Positions 35,683-44,300 are shown, numbered from the stretch's first letter. The stretch is 45,544 nucleotides of DNA from Dehalococcoidia bacterium (GCA_029936155.1 JAPYUK010000004.1:5541-51084); one strand, 5' to 3'. Notes: a model not told the origin generated them from the sequence alone. Numbers and translations are program-made.

Positions 35683-36316
35683 CGAACGTCCAGCCCGGAG
35701 CGACTTCACGGAGCACCATCAGCCCGTTCTCACGGTCGATTTCTATCACCGCTATGTCAGTGATGATTTCATCGACACAGCCAGGCGCGGTTAAAGGAAA
35801 TGTGCACTCTTCGACGATCTTCGCTATATCACCATGAGCATTGTGCTCCATTGCGATTACCACTTTTTTAGCGTTTGCTGCCAGATCCATCGCACCGCCA
35901 ATGCTGCCAATCCCACGTTTCGGAACCACCCAATTGGCAAGATCACCGCTTCGAGAAACCTGCAGCGCTCCAAGCACCGTGACATCGATATGCCCACCGC
36001 GAATGAGGCTGAATGATTCAACAGAGTCGAAGAACGCCATGCCTGGAACCAGCTTCGGAAACTTTCCTCCGGCGTCCATCAAGTTTGGATCGCCCTCACC
36101 CGGTGCCGAAAGCTCTTTGAATCCTAGAATGCCGTTTTCGGCGTGATAGAGAAGTTCGACGCCGTCCGGCAGGAAGTCTGCGCACATAGCTGGAATGCCG
36201 ATGCCGAGATTCACGGTGCTTCCATCAACGAGGTCGCGTGCAGCTCGCTTTGCGATGGCGGCTCGATTGAGGCGTGGCGCAGGTTCGTTCCCGGTGATTT
36301 CCGGTTTACTACTCAC
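35618..36316 (-). CDS. 3-oxoacid CoA-transferase, subunit B
   Basis: 232-residue beta subunit of a family I CoA-transferase. NLGIGIPAMCADFLP and HAENGILGF are characteristic; the Glu of ENG is the catalytic residue that forms the CoA thioester. GGHIDVTVLGALQVS and VPKRGIGSIGGAMDLAANA follow as in succinyl-CoA:3-oxoacid transferases. It acts with subunit A encoded immediately upstream. The start is a GTG that overlaps the subunit A stop (GTGA), indicating translational coupling. Substrate could be acetoacetate or another 3-oxoacid such as 3-oxoadipate; not decided. Confidence 0.92.
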   Translation of the reverse strand: MSSKPEITGNEPAPRLNRAAIAKRAARDLVDGSTVNLGIGIPAMCADFLPDGVELLYHAENGILGFKELSAPGEGDPNLMDAGGKFPKLVPGMAFFDSVESFSLIRGGHIDVTVLGALQVSRSGDLANWVVPKRGIGSIGGAMDLAANAKKVVIAMEHNAHGDIAKIVEECTFPLTAPGCVDEIITDIAVIEIDRENGLMVLREVAPGWTFDDVQARTEARLEAADKIDQMA

Positions 36317-37044
36317 GGAAGGTAATCCCCGGTTTCTCGTTGAACGATTCGATCTACATATGTGCTCAACGTTCCAACACGTTCGGAATCGATCCCACCT
36401 ATTCCTACGATCTCGTCGACCTCCACAATCGTCGTTCGAGCCGCGGTCGCCATTGCCGGGTTGAACGCCCTCGAAGTGCCGATGTACTGCAGGTTTCCTC
36501 GAGTATCGGCTTTCTGTGCCCTGATCAAAGCGAAATCCGCGGTCAATGCATGCTCCAACAGATGAGTACGACCGTCGAAATCTCGGTGCTCTTTGCCCTC
36601 GGCAACTGATGTGCCAACACCCGTCGGCGTGTAGAAAGCTGGGATTCCCGCGCCCGCTGCGCGTATCCGCTCGATGAGCGTCCCCTGAGGCACGATGTCT
36701 ACTTCCGCATTGCCCTCTCGCCAGGCCTTTTCGATTTCACTCAGTGGGTTCGTTGTTCCGGGCACTGGGAACGAGCAGGTTATTTTCGTCGCCTGCCCAC
36801 TCTCGAAAAACATGCCCTGATCGATTGGATCGAGATCATCAGGCCAGCCGTATCCCGTTGTTTTCGATATACCGGCAACGTTTCCGATTATCGTGAGATC
36901 ACCGATCCCAAGATCGCGCAAGGCGAGCATTAAGCGTGTTGGCTGGCCTCCGGCGCCACCGAATCCACCGATCATGATCGATGCGCCTGACGGAATATCA
37001 GCTACGGCTTCGGAGAACGAATTGGATATCTTATTAATTGGCAC
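36313..37044 (-). CDS. 3-oxoacid CoA-transferase, subunit A
   Basis: About 243-residue alpha subunit. IPSGASIMIGGFGGAGGQPT is the N-terminal Gly-rich motif, GIGDLTIIGNVAG follows, and AGIPAFYTPTGVGTSVAEGK is the conserved central block. FALIRAQKADTRGNL and the late VEVDEIVGIG close the domain. The start is uncertain: a GTG at 37044 directly precedes the usual PINKISNSFSEAV opening, whereas the longest frame starts at 37119. No ribosome binding site is clear. It is divergent from the GDPD gene. Confidence 0.9.
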   Translation of the reverse strand: MPINKISNSFSEAVADIPSGASIMIGGFGGAGGQPTRLMLALRDLGIGDLTIIGNVAGISKTTGYGWPDDLDPIDQGMFFESGQATKITCSFPVPGTTNPLSEIEKAWREGNAEVDIVPQGTLIERIRAAGAGIPAFYTPTGVGTSVAEGKEHRDFDGRTHLLEHALTADFALIRAQKADTRGNLQYIGTSRAFNPAMATAARTTIVEVDEIVGIGGIDSERVGTLSTYVDRIVQRETGDYLP

Positions 37045-37149
37045 GACGAGTCGGATTGTACGGTCTTTTGGGCGGGCGTCGCATACACTTCGCAAAGTTT
37101 TCGCCGAATATAGCTGCACTTCAACCGATCGAACTCATCGCCTTCAAAC

Positions 37150-37950
37150 ATGACCGCGAAGAAAAAGAAAAACGACTTCATTCTGATCGCCCACCGAGGC
37201 GCCTCCTACGACGCTCCGGAAAATACGTTCGAGGCGTTTGATCTTGCGCTTGACCTAGGTTTCGACAATTTCGAAACCGATGTTCAACTGACTAGCGACG
37301 GCAGGGCGGTGCTAGTTCACGACAATACCCTCGATCGCACTACTGACGGATCGGGTGTTGTTACTGAAACAAGCATCGCCAAGATAAAGTCGCTCAACGC
37401 AGGGCTTTGGTTCGAAGGTCCTGAAGATAGCTTTGGCGTGCACGGACCGATGGCCTATCCCGAGGCATTCGTGCCGACACTCGATGATTTCCTCGAACGT
37501 TATTACGGTAAAGCACACGTTCATATTGAGCTGAAATCTGCACAGCCGGATCTCGCCGCAACTTCTATGAAGTCACTTCAAAAGTGTGGATGGCTCGATC
37601 AGCATACGGGTGATTCTATTGCCCCCGGCCTGACCATCTCGTCTTTCCGATTCGAGCAGCTTGAACGATCGATCGCCCTCATGCCGGACATAGCCCACGG
37701 CTGGCTACTTCAGAAAATCGACAAGGCGTCACTAAAAGCCGCGGTCGATCTCGGGCTCTCGGGTATCTACCCGAACGCCGGCAAGGTAACCGAAAAACAG
37801 ATAAAAAATGCGAACGAAGTCGGACTCGTCGTTCGAACTTGGGGCATTGCTGACTCGAAAGCTGCGCTCCGCCGTGCCTACCGATCTGGCGCGGTAGGCA
37901 CAACCGTTGATTGGCCAGCAAAAGCGCGCGAAGTTATTTCCACGCTTTAA
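37150..37950 (+). CDS. Glycerophosphodiester phosphodiesterase
   Basis: 266-residue GDPD-family enzyme that hydrolyses glycerophosphodiesters to glycerol 3-phosphate and an alcohol. The TIM-barrel active-site motif AHRGASYDAPENTFEAF carries the catalytic His and Arg; FETDVQLTSDGRAVLVHD supplies the metal-binding Glu, Asp and second His. HVHIELKS and the late RTWGIAD are also typical. There is no signal peptide, so it is probably cytoplasmic. The N-terminus is Lys-rich (TAKKKKNDF). It is divergent from the CoA-transferase genes with about 105 bases between starts. Confidence 0.9.
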   Translation: MTAKKKKNDFILIAHRGASYDAPENTFEAFDLALDLGFDNFETDVQLTSDGRAVLVHDNTLDRTTDGSGVVTETSIAKIKSLNAGLWFEGPEDSFGVHGPMAYPEAFVPTLDDFLERYYGKAHVHIELKSAQPDLAATSMKSLQKCGWLDQHTGDSIAPGLTISSFRFEQLERSIALMPDIAHGWLLQKIDKASLKAAVDLGLSGIYPNAGKVTEKQIKNANEVGLVVRTWGIADSKAALRRAYRSGAVGTTVDWPAKAREVISTL

Positions 37951-37981
37951 ACGAACATGGCTCTAAAACCTCCTTCTAACG

Positions 37982-38008
37982 GGATTTTCGCGGAAAGCGC
38001 GAAAATCC
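37982..38008. terminator. Perfect hairpin after the GDPD gene
   Basis: GGATTTTCGCG, GAAAG, CGCGAAAATCC: an eleven-base-pair perfect stem with a GNRA-like loop, 31 bases after the GDPD stop. There is no T-tract, so it may be a terminator, an mRNA-stabilising end or a palindromic repeat. Confidence 0.5.
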
Positions 38009-38171
38009 TCACGTAACACTCACGCTGTTTTGGAGTGGTTGTCCAATTAACCGCTACTTTTCATCGAGTTTCTACGAACCGATGACATTGGAATCGGATA
38101 TCTGGTGCTTCTAAAGGTGTTAGTTATCTGCGGGTCTTTACGTCACCGAGCTTGAGCGGAGTATTTCGAGA

Positions 38172-39023
38172 ATGTTTTACGATACGTCTTCATTTATCAA
38201 ACCGGCACCGCATCTGCGTGACGATCGATTCCACGCACTTGTGATGTTGCTGCCCCGAGAATCGAAGCGACTTCTCGCAAGGGCCGTTTTGCAGATACCC
38301 GAGGTGAAGAGTGTTCTCGACGACGGCTGGTTTGTGGTCTCGCGTGGCGTCACTCCCGCCTACATCCTTGAAGAGCTAACGGGTCAGGTGGCCGACAAGG
38401 GCAATAGCACCGCCGGAATTGTTACAGGCGGGCGGCTTGCCAGCGTTATCGAAGAAGACCGACTAGGCCCGTGGGTGTTCAAAGACGGCGAACTTTCAGA
38501 AACTCCAGCCCAGCAGGCGCTCGGACAGTTCCGCGCACGTGACGTATCTATTAGAGGTGCGAACGCGGTCGATCCCAGCGGAAACATAGCCGTTCTCGCC
38601 GCCGATGCTGGTGGTGGAACAGTCGGAGGAATCTGGGGCACACTCACCGCACGTGGTTCGCATTGGGTGGCACCTGTCAGCCTCGAACGACTCATTCCCG
38701 ATGTGATCGAGGCCGCAAGAGTATGTGGAAACTACCTGTGGGATCTCACGATGGGTCAGGCAGCCGGACTTATGCCGGTCGTGAACGCGCAGATAGTCAC
38801 GGAAATTGAAGCACTCGCAATTCTCACTGGAGTCACAGCAACCCACGTCGCATCGGGTGGTGTTGCGGGATCTGAGGGAGCGGTGATGCTCTCACTATCT
38901 GGCGAAGAATCAGTTGTGCGTGAAGCGTTCGAGCTACTGGAAGCAATCAAGGGCGAAGAGCAGTTCGAGGCTCCCCGGTTGATTCCCTACATCCGAGAAC
39001 CCGAAACCGCGCCGCCGCATTAG
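38172..39023 (+). CDS. Conserved-looking protein of unknown function
   Basis: 283-residue soluble protein I cannot name. It has several Gly-rich segments that look like enzyme loops: WFVVSRGVTPAYILEEL, AGIVTGGRLASV, IRGANAVDPSGN, AADAGGGTVGGIWG, PVSLERLIPDV and HVASGGVAGSEGAVML. There is no signal peptide or membrane helix. The repeated Gly-Gly-x-x-Gly turns and paired acidic residues suggest a ligand-binding alpha/beta fold, but no catalytic motif is recognised. GGAG lies about ten bases before the ATG at 38172. It lies upstream of the two enolase-superfamily genes on the same strand, separated by about 320 bases, so a shared pathway is possible but not shown. Confidence 0.8.
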   Translation: MFYDTSSFIKPAPHLRDDRFHALVMLLPRESKRLLARAVLQIPEVKSVLDDGWFVVSRGVTPAYILEELTGQVADKGNSTAGIVTGGRLASVIEEDRLGPWVFKDGELSETPAQQALGQFRARDVSIRGANAVDPSGNIAVLAADAGGGTVGGIWGTLTARGSHWVAPVSLERLIPDVIEAARVCGNYLWDLTMGQAAGLMPVVNAQIVTEIEALAILTGVTATHVASGGVAGSEGAVMLSLSGEESVVREAFELLEAIKGEEQFEAPRLIPYIREPETAPPH

Positions 39024-39343
39024 TTTTCGACGAGCCACTTCATCGTCCCTCTTCCCGATGTGGCAGGGGGACGATGGGCGTCGACCTCCCCATTTGTGCC
39101 TTCTCTCTGAGGGGGGAGGTTAGGTCTAGGGGGAACGCCAACGTTGAACTGCGTAATTAAATGTTACTGACGTCGCCGATTGATCCTTCCGACTCGCAGC
39201 GGACGCGTATGTTCGACCCACGATCAATATCCCGAACCCAGCCCGACACAACCAACTCTGCGGTAAAGTCTGGCTCAGCAAATTCAAAACCATGCAGTCC
39301 GCCGCCAACAGCCGGTCTATCTATCCAGAAAAAGAAGCAATCA
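39024..39343. other. Spacer before the first enolase paralogue, with hairpins
   Basis: Two imperfect inverted repeats lie here: CATCGTCCC (39041) with GGGACGATG (39068), and CCTCCCC (39085) with GGGGAGG (39113). They may terminate the preceding gene. On the minus strand 39160-39300 has a protein-like open stretch ending in GSIGDVSNI, possibly a remnant; I recognise no family. Confidence 0.4.
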
Positions 39344-40546
39344 ATGAAGATCGAGAAAGTACGACTCCGCCACGTTTTCGGAACGATCCAGACAGATGGC
39401 CTGTTCTGGGAAGAGCGACTCGTCCAGCCGCTCGACGTATATCCAGAGTTCCGAGACATTACGAAGAGGGTTGAATGGAGCAACGAGAAATCGAAGAGCG
39501 AACTCGCCCATGACGCCTACTTCGTGCAGATCGAAACTGATGAGGGCGTAGTTGGTATTGGAGGTCCGATGGACAAGGCCGTTGCCTTCATCGTTGAGAA
39601 CGAACTCACCCGCTTTTTGATCGGACGTGACCCGCTCGCTACTGAGTTCATCTGGGACGTCATGCACCGAGGCTCGGTCCACGGTCGTCAGGGCAACACG
39701 ATGATCGCAATTAGCGCGGTCGACAACGCACTCTGGGATCTCAAAGGACGCTACCTCGACGTCCCGGTCTACTCGATTATCGGTGGCCCCACTCGAACCG
39801 AAGTACCTGCTTACGCATCTATGCTCGGCTACGATGTGCTTGATATGGGCCTGGTCAAAGAGCGAGCGAAACAGAAGCAAGACGAAGGCTACACGGCGCA
39901 GAAGTGGTTCTTCCGACATGGTCCGATGTCGGGTCCAGAAGGACTGAAGAAGAATGTCGAACTTGCCGAAACACTGCGTGACACGCTTGGTGATGACGAC
40001 GACATCATGCTTGATTGCTGGCAGTCGATGGACGTCAACTATGTCATCAAGCTTGCCGAGCGAATCGAGGATCTTCACCCTCGCTGGCTTGAGGAGTGCG
40101 CAATGCCCGATCGCATTGACTCGTATCGCAAGATTCGTGAGGCGACCAACATTCCGCTCTCAGGCGCTGAACACCACTACACCCGTTGGGGCATGAAGCA
40201 ATTCATCGACGCTGAGGCGCTCGATATTCTTCAACCCGACATCTACTGGGCAGGTGGGCTTTCCGAGGTGCTCAAGATCGCTGCTGTCGCAACGACAGCC
40301 GACCTGATCACGATTCCGCACGGCCACTCGACCAACGCCGGGATTCACTTCTCAGTAAGCCAGTCGCCGATCCACACTCCGTATCAGGAGTTTCTAGTCA
40401 AGTGGAACACCGTTCACCAGCACTTCTTAAAGGATGCTGTATCTCCTGAAAACGGTATGATTCACGCCCCTTCAGGCGTAGGAATGGCAATGGATCTCGA
40501 CCCCGACAAGATCGAACGAGAAGACGAACCGAACTTCGGTTCGTAG
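39344..40546 (+). CDS. Enolase-superfamily dehydratase, mandelate racemase/rhamnonate dehydratase-like (paralogue 1)
   Basis: 400-residue enolase-superfamily enzyme with a capping domain (about 1-130) and a TIM barrel. Metal ligands are at the ends of barrel strands: Asp in IMLDCWQSMDV, Glu in RWLEECAMPD and Glu in LSGAEHHYTRWG. Asp in ILQPDIYWAGG and His in TIPHGHST form the acid-base dyad expected of rhamnonate-dehydratase-like enzymes. This set predicts proton abstraction alpha to a carboxylate and loss of water from a sugar acid; the substrate is unknown. The open frame runs back to 39161, but the ATG at 39344 matches the second paralogue's MKI start. It is followed by a near-identical gene 210 bases on, with a MITE-like element between. 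Confidence 0.9.
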   Translation: MKIEKVRLRHVFGTIQTDGLFWEERLVQPLDVYPEFRDITKRVEWSNEKSKSELAHDAYFVQIETDEGVVGIGGPMDKAVAFIVENELTRFLIGRDPLATEFIWDVMHRGSVHGRQGNTMIAISAVDNALWDLKGRYLDVPVYSIIGGPTRTEVPAYASMLGYDVLDMGLVKERAKQKQDEGYTAQKWFFRHGPMSGPEGLKKNVELAETLRDTLGDDDDIMLDCWQSMDVNYVIKLAERIEDLHPRWLEECAMPDRIDSYRKIREATNIPLSGAEHHYTRWGMKQFIDAEALDILQPDIYWAGGLSEVLKIAAVATTADLITIPHGHSTNAGIHFSVSQSPIHTPYQEFLVKWNTVHQHFLKDAVSPENGMIHAPSGVGMAMDLDPDKIEREDEPNFGS

Positions 40547-40569
40547 CTCAGCCGACCGGCTGCGGCATT

Positions 40570-40711
40570 GTCATCCTGAACTTGATTCAGAATCCCTTTC
40601 AATAGAGGATCCTGAGCGAATTTACCATGACCGCACCTGCCCTGACGAAGCTGCTACTGTGATCGCAGCCTTAATCGAACAATGACGATTCTGAATCAAG
40701 TTCAGAATGAC
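40570..40711. mobile_element. MITE-like element between the enolase paralogues
   Basis: Bounded by GTCATCCTGAACTTGATTCA-GAATC at 40570-40594 and its reverse complement with one mismatch at 40687-40711, enclosing about 92 bases with no reading frame. The end sequence is that of the dispersed repeat family. No target-site duplication is obvious. Confidence 0.5.
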
Positions 40712-40755
40712 AATTGAGAGGCTCACAGCTAAGCGACGAGGGCAAACAAAATAAA

Positions 40756-41952
40756 ATGAAAATCACAAACATCAGACTTCGCCAGCTAACTGGGACCATG
40801 GAGGTTGGCGGACCTTTCATGGAAGAGCGGCTCGTAATGCCACTCGACGTATACGAAGAGTTTCGATTGCAAGGTCCACCCGAGCACGGAAACCAGATCG
40901 ATGACACGCACTTACAGATGAGTCAGGTATTCGTTCAAATCGAAACTGACGAAGGTGTAAGCGGAATTTCTGGACCCACGATGCCCGGCGGCACAGCGTT
41001 CCACGTGTGGCAGATGCGGGACTTCCTGATAGGTCGTGATCCACTCGCAACGGAGTTTCTGTGGGACATCATGCACAGGAAGTCAGTTCACGGTCGCCAG
41101 GGCGAGCCCATGATGGCGATCAGCCTGATCGATAACGCTCTCTGGGATCTCAAAGGCAAGTGGTTCAAGCAGTCCGTCTCAACACTCATCGGTGGCGGCG
41201 GACGCGGCTCAATGACCGCCTACGCTTCGATGCTCGGCTACGCCACGCAGGACATGGGACTCGTAAAAGAGCGGGCGCTCGAGATGCAGAGCAGGGGATA
41301 CAAGGCCCAAAAATGGTTTTTCCGGCACGGTCCGATGTCGGGTCCAGCCGGATTTAAGAAAAATGTCGAACTTGCCGTAACACTGCGTGACACACTTGGT
41401 GATGACGACGACATCATGCTCGACTGCTGGCAGTCAATGGACGTCAACTATGTCGTGAAGCTCGCCGAGGCGATCGAAGACGTTCGGCCACGCTGGCTCG
41501 AAGAAGTCGCCATGCCCGACCGCATCGATTCATATCGCAAGATCCGTGAAGCAACGAACATCCCGATCTCCGGTGCTGAGCACGAATACACCCGCTGGGG
41601 ATTCAAGCGATTCATCGAAGCCGAAGCTCTCGACATCATTCAGCCCGACCTTAACTGGGCGGGTGGGCTATCGGAAGTGTTGAAAATCAGCGCTCTCGCC
41701 ACCGCATATGACCTGATTACTATCTGTCACCAGGGTGTATCGCCTCCGGGAATGGCGTGGTCATCTGCGCAGTCACCAATCCACACTCCCTACGTCGAAA
41801 TGCTGGTCAAACATGCCCGAATGAGCTATTTCTTCGACGCTAATGGCGGCCCAAACTTTTCGGATGGAGAATTGACCGTAAGCAAGCACCATGGGCTTGG
41901 ATATGACATCGACGAATCGAAGATCGAGTCCCAGCGGGATATAGAGTATTGA
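40756..41952 (+). CDS. Enolase-superfamily dehydratase, mandelate racemase/rhamnonate dehydratase-like (paralogue 2)
   Basis: 398-residue close paralogue of the preceding enzyme, with long identical tracts such as WFFRHGPMSGP, TLRDTLGDDDDIMLDCWQS and AMPDRIDSYRKIREATN. The three metal ligands (Asp in LDCWQ, Glu in RWLEEVAMPD, Glu in ISGAEHEYTRWG) and the Asp in IIQPDLNWAGG are kept. The loop after the last catalytic strand differs: ITICHQGVSPPGMAWS here against ITIPHGHSTNAGIHFS in paralogue 1, so His is kept but its neighbours change. This suggests a related reaction on another sugar acid. The capping domain also differs (EVGGPFMEERLV, GGTAFHVWQMRDF). The start is the ATG at 40756 with GAGGG upstream. 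Confidence 0.9.
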   Translation: MKITNIRLRQLTGTMEVGGPFMEERLVMPLDVYEEFRLQGPPEHGNQIDDTHLQMSQVFVQIETDEGVSGISGPTMPGGTAFHVWQMRDFLIGRDPLATEFLWDIMHRKSVHGRQGEPMMAISLIDNALWDLKGKWFKQSVSTLIGGGGRGSMTAYASMLGYATQDMGLVKERALEMQSRGYKAQKWFFRHGPMSGPAGFKKNVELAVTLRDTLGDDDDIMLDCWQSMDVNYVVKLAEAIEDVRPRWLEEVAMPDRIDSYRKIREATNIPISGAEHEYTRWGFKRFIEAEALDIIQPDLNWAGGLSEVLKISALATAYDLITICHQGVSPPGMAWSSAQSPIHTPYVEMLVKHARMSYFFDANGGPNFSDGELTVSKHHGLGYDIDESKIESQRDIEY

Positions 41953-41969
41953 ACGCAAGAACAAAATAT

Positions 41970-42053
41970 ATGTCCAGTTGGCACAAGCAGTTACAGCAGC
42001 TGACCGAACAGCGAGAAGAGTTCTTTTCGACGGTTTCACACGAGCTGCTTTAA
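41970..42053 (+). pseudogene. Histidine-kinase dimerisation (HisKA) fragment, plus strand
   Basis: A 27-codon frame reading SSWHKQLQQLTEQREEFF and then STVSHELL before TAA. This matches the linker and H-box (SHEL, phospho-acceptor His) of a histidine kinase and stops right after it. It starts 18 bases after the enolase stop. Its first 18 bases are nearly the inverted repeat of the end of the PAS fragment on the other strand. Confidence 0.6.
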
Positions 42054-42412
42054 CTGCTTGTTCTGAGCGTCGAGATCTCGGCTGACCTCTCGGTCTTTCT
42101 CTGCCTGAACAAGCTCGGTAATATCTCGTCTAATGCCGATGTATCGAGTGATATTCCCCTCGTCATCGAGCAATGGTGTGAGCGGCGTTTCAACCTGATA
42201 GCCCGAACTGTCTTTCCGCCGTACCCACATTCTCCCATTTCAGTGCTTACCCGAGCGAACTTGCTTCCACATCTCTTCGAACTCTGAAGCATCATTCTTA
42301 TCTGACCGCCTGAATGGAGAGCTTTGGCCTACAGACTCTTCTCGAGAGTATCCGCTGTCTCGTACGAGGCTTCGTTCACCCATTCGGTCTATCAGGTGCC
42401 AGTCTCATCCCA
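42036..42412 (-). pseudogene. Degraded PAS-domain fragment of a sensor kinase, minus strand
   Basis: The minus strand reads a PAS/PAC domain in pieces: TEWVNEASYE, then, after a one-base deletion near 42352-42363, SGYSREESVGQ and DASEFEEMWKQVRSGKH. A TGA at 42240-42242 follows where PAS domains usually have Trp (KH-W-NGRMWVRRKD). Then come YQVETPLTPLLDDEG and YIGIRRDITELVQAEKDR to AQNKQLKQLV. The original gene would have continued into a HisKA domain, which is absent on this strand; a related fragment lies inverted on the plus strand. Two stop codons lie near its 5' end. It begins immediately after the thioesterase stop codon. Confidence 0.65.
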
Positions 42413-42416
42413 GCCC

Positions 42417-42923
42417 CTACAGGTGCTGAAACAGTCCTGTCGGATCGGCCCACTTGTTCGGAACCCTAAGAGAAAGCACGGTTGCATCACACGTTAGAAC
42501 GCCATCGTGCGAATACAGATCGACCGCAAAAATCGTTTTCTTCGCCGTCTTGTCTGCTAGCCGCGCTCGCGCGGTAATCGGGCCGTCTACTCGAGTTGGT
42601 TTTCGATAGTTCACGGTCATCGAACCCGTTGCGTACCAAATCTTCTCGCCCTCACCCACCTCACGGCCTTCCGATCGGTATGCATCTGCAATCGCAGAAC
42701 ACACACCGTGGCAATCGATAACCGCAGCGATCGTCCCACCATTCATAACATCTGGAGGCATCGCAGCGTGGTGGGGTTCGGGCTGAAAAATGCATACAGC
42801 CTCGTTGCCGTCCCAAAAGGACTTAATCTGCAGCCCTTTATCGTTCCACGCACCGCAGCCATAACAGTGGTTGCCGTGAAGACCGTCTTGAAAGTAAGTG
42901 CGTTCTAGTTCACCCTGGCTCAT
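42417..42923 (-). CDS. Hotdog-fold acyl-CoA thioesterase (PaaI-like)
   Basis: 168-residue thioesterase-superfamily protein. HCYGCGAWNDKGLQIKSFWD is the typical opening with a Cys pair. FQPEPHHAAMPPDVMNGGTIAAVIDCHG carries, in two overlapping parts, the H-x(n)-NGG-x-x-A helix region with the catalytic Asp. ATGSMTVNYRKPT and LADKTAKKTIFAVDLY complete the hotdog sheet. It would hydrolyse a small acyl-CoA in the cytoplasm. The frame is open to 42992, but GGAG lies six bases before the ATG at 42923 and decides that start. It is divergent from the MFS transporter. Confidence 0.82.
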   Translation of the reverse strand: MSQGELERTYFQDGLHGNHCYGCGAWNDKGLQIKSFWDGNEAVCIFQPEPHHAAMPPDVMNGGTIAAVIDCHGVCSAIADAYRSEGREVGEGEKIWYATGSMTVNYRKPTRVDGPITARARLADKTAKKTIFAVDLYSHDGVLTCDATVLSLRVPNKWADPTGLFQHL

Positions 42924-43085
42924 ACTGCTCTCCGAAACCATAGTTGTTCGACCGGTTTTCGTGATCCGCCTGACGTTTCTGGCGACATGCACAGGATACC
43001 GAGTTCTATCACAACTCGAAGGCAGTTCGAGTGCTCATTGCTTACATAGACGAATCTTACGCCACAGAGAGCACATCAAATTCGT

Positions 43086-44300
43086 ATGTTCAAAGCTAGA
43101 ACCCGATCACGAGCGCTAATGCTCGTATCTGCGGCCACATTCTTTTCGCTTTCTGTCTGGTTTTCCACTAACGCGATATCCGGCGCGCTTGAAGTCGAAA
43201 AATCGATCGACGAATCCTCGATGGCGATCCTGACAATTGCCGTACAGCTTGGCTTTGTATTCGGGACACTCCTGATCGCGTTCACGAACCTCTCCGATCT
43301 CGTCAACACACGAACTCTCTTCGCAGTCTCAGCTGTACTTGCCGCTGCCACAAACCTGCTCGTGATCCCTCTCGAATCGCCCCCCGCACTCATCGCCGCA
43401 AGATTCGCAACCGGAGCGTTTTTAGGCGGTGTCTACCCACCGGCGATGAAGGTCATCTCTGGCTGGTACACAAAGGGTCGGGGGTTTGCGCTTGGAACGA
43501 TGGTTGGCGCTCTCACGATCGGATCCGGGTCTCCGCATTTATTGCGATCAGTCTTTTCAGAGAACTGGCAGGCAGTGATCGTCGGCAGTTCGATTCTCGC
43601 AACCGTCGGTGGGCTCATCTTGAAATTCTTGGTTACTGATGGTCCAGACGATGTAAAAGGAGCCAAGTTTAACCCTCGTTACCTCGTTGGCGCACTCACT
43701 GAACGAGGTCCAAGACTCGCCCTGACCGGGTATCTCGGTCACCAGTGGGAGCTCTACGCAATGTGGGCGTGGATCGGTAGTTACATGCTGTACGTCGTGG
43801 GCGATCAGTCGCTTATCGGAGATCGACTCGACCTCGCTAGCGGGCTGACATTCTTGGTGTTCACCGTCGGTGCTGTAGCAAGCTCGTATGCGGGTGTCTG
43901 GTCCGAGAAGATCGGACGAACTGCCGTCACGAGCATCGCAATGGTCATCAGTGGCGGAGTTGCTGCGTTTATCGGTTTTATTCCAGTTGAAATGACCGTG
44001 CTGATCGTGATTCTTGCGATGATCTGGGGTGCGTCGGTTATCGCCGATTCGGCACAGTTCTCGACTGCTATGACCGAGCTTAGCGACCCGGCCTATCGAG
44101 GCACAATGCTCACGTTTCAGACAGGCGTTGGGTTCGCTCTGACGGCGGTTTCTATCTGGCTTCTACCGATGGTCAAAGACTCTTCTGGCTGGGGCTGGGC
44201 GTTCGCTATGCTGGCACTCGGCCCTGTGGTGGGAACGGTCGCAATGCTTCGACTTCGATCGCTTCCCGAAGCGTCCAATTTGGCAGCAGGAAAACGCTAG
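43086..44300 (+). CDS. MFS transporter
   Basis: 404-residue major facilitator superfamily protein with about twelve hydrophobic segments, for example SAATFFSLSVWFSTNAI, TIAVQLGFVFGTLLIAF, LIAARFATGAFLGGVYPPAM and AFAMLALGPVVGTVAMLRL. The cytoplasmic loop after helix 2 (TNLSDLVNTRTLF) replaces the canonical GxLaDRxGRR, and the second-half loop SEKIGRTAVTSI keeps it. It transports a small solute in the membrane; direction and substrate are not readable. No good ribosome binding site precedes the ATG at 43086. It is divergent from the thioesterase and upstream of a lipoprotein gene, 118 bases apart. Confidence 0.88.
   Translation: MFKARTRSRALMLVSAATFFSLSVWFSTNAISGALEVEKSIDESSMAILTIAVQLGFVFGTLLIAFTNLSDLVNTRTLFAVSAVLAAATNLLVIPLESPPALIAARFATGAFLGGVYPPAMKVISGWYTKGRGFALGTMVGALTIGSGSPHLLRSVFSENWQAVIVGSSILATVGGLILKFLVTDGPDDVKGAKFNPRYLVGALTERGPRLALTGYLGHQWELYAMWAWIGSYMLYVVGDQSLIGDRLDLASGLTFLVFTVGAVASSYAGVWSEKIGRTAVTSIAMVISGGVAAFIGFIPVEMTVLIVILAMIWGASVIADSAQFSTAMTELSDPAYRGTMLTFQTGVGFALTAVSIWLLPMVKDSSGWGWAFAMLALGPVVGTVAMLRLRSLPEASNLAAGKR

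Noticed and set aside
39341-40078. 245-codon minus-strand open frame inside enolase paralogue 1
   Set aside because: Antisense shadow of a conserved gene; no known motifs.
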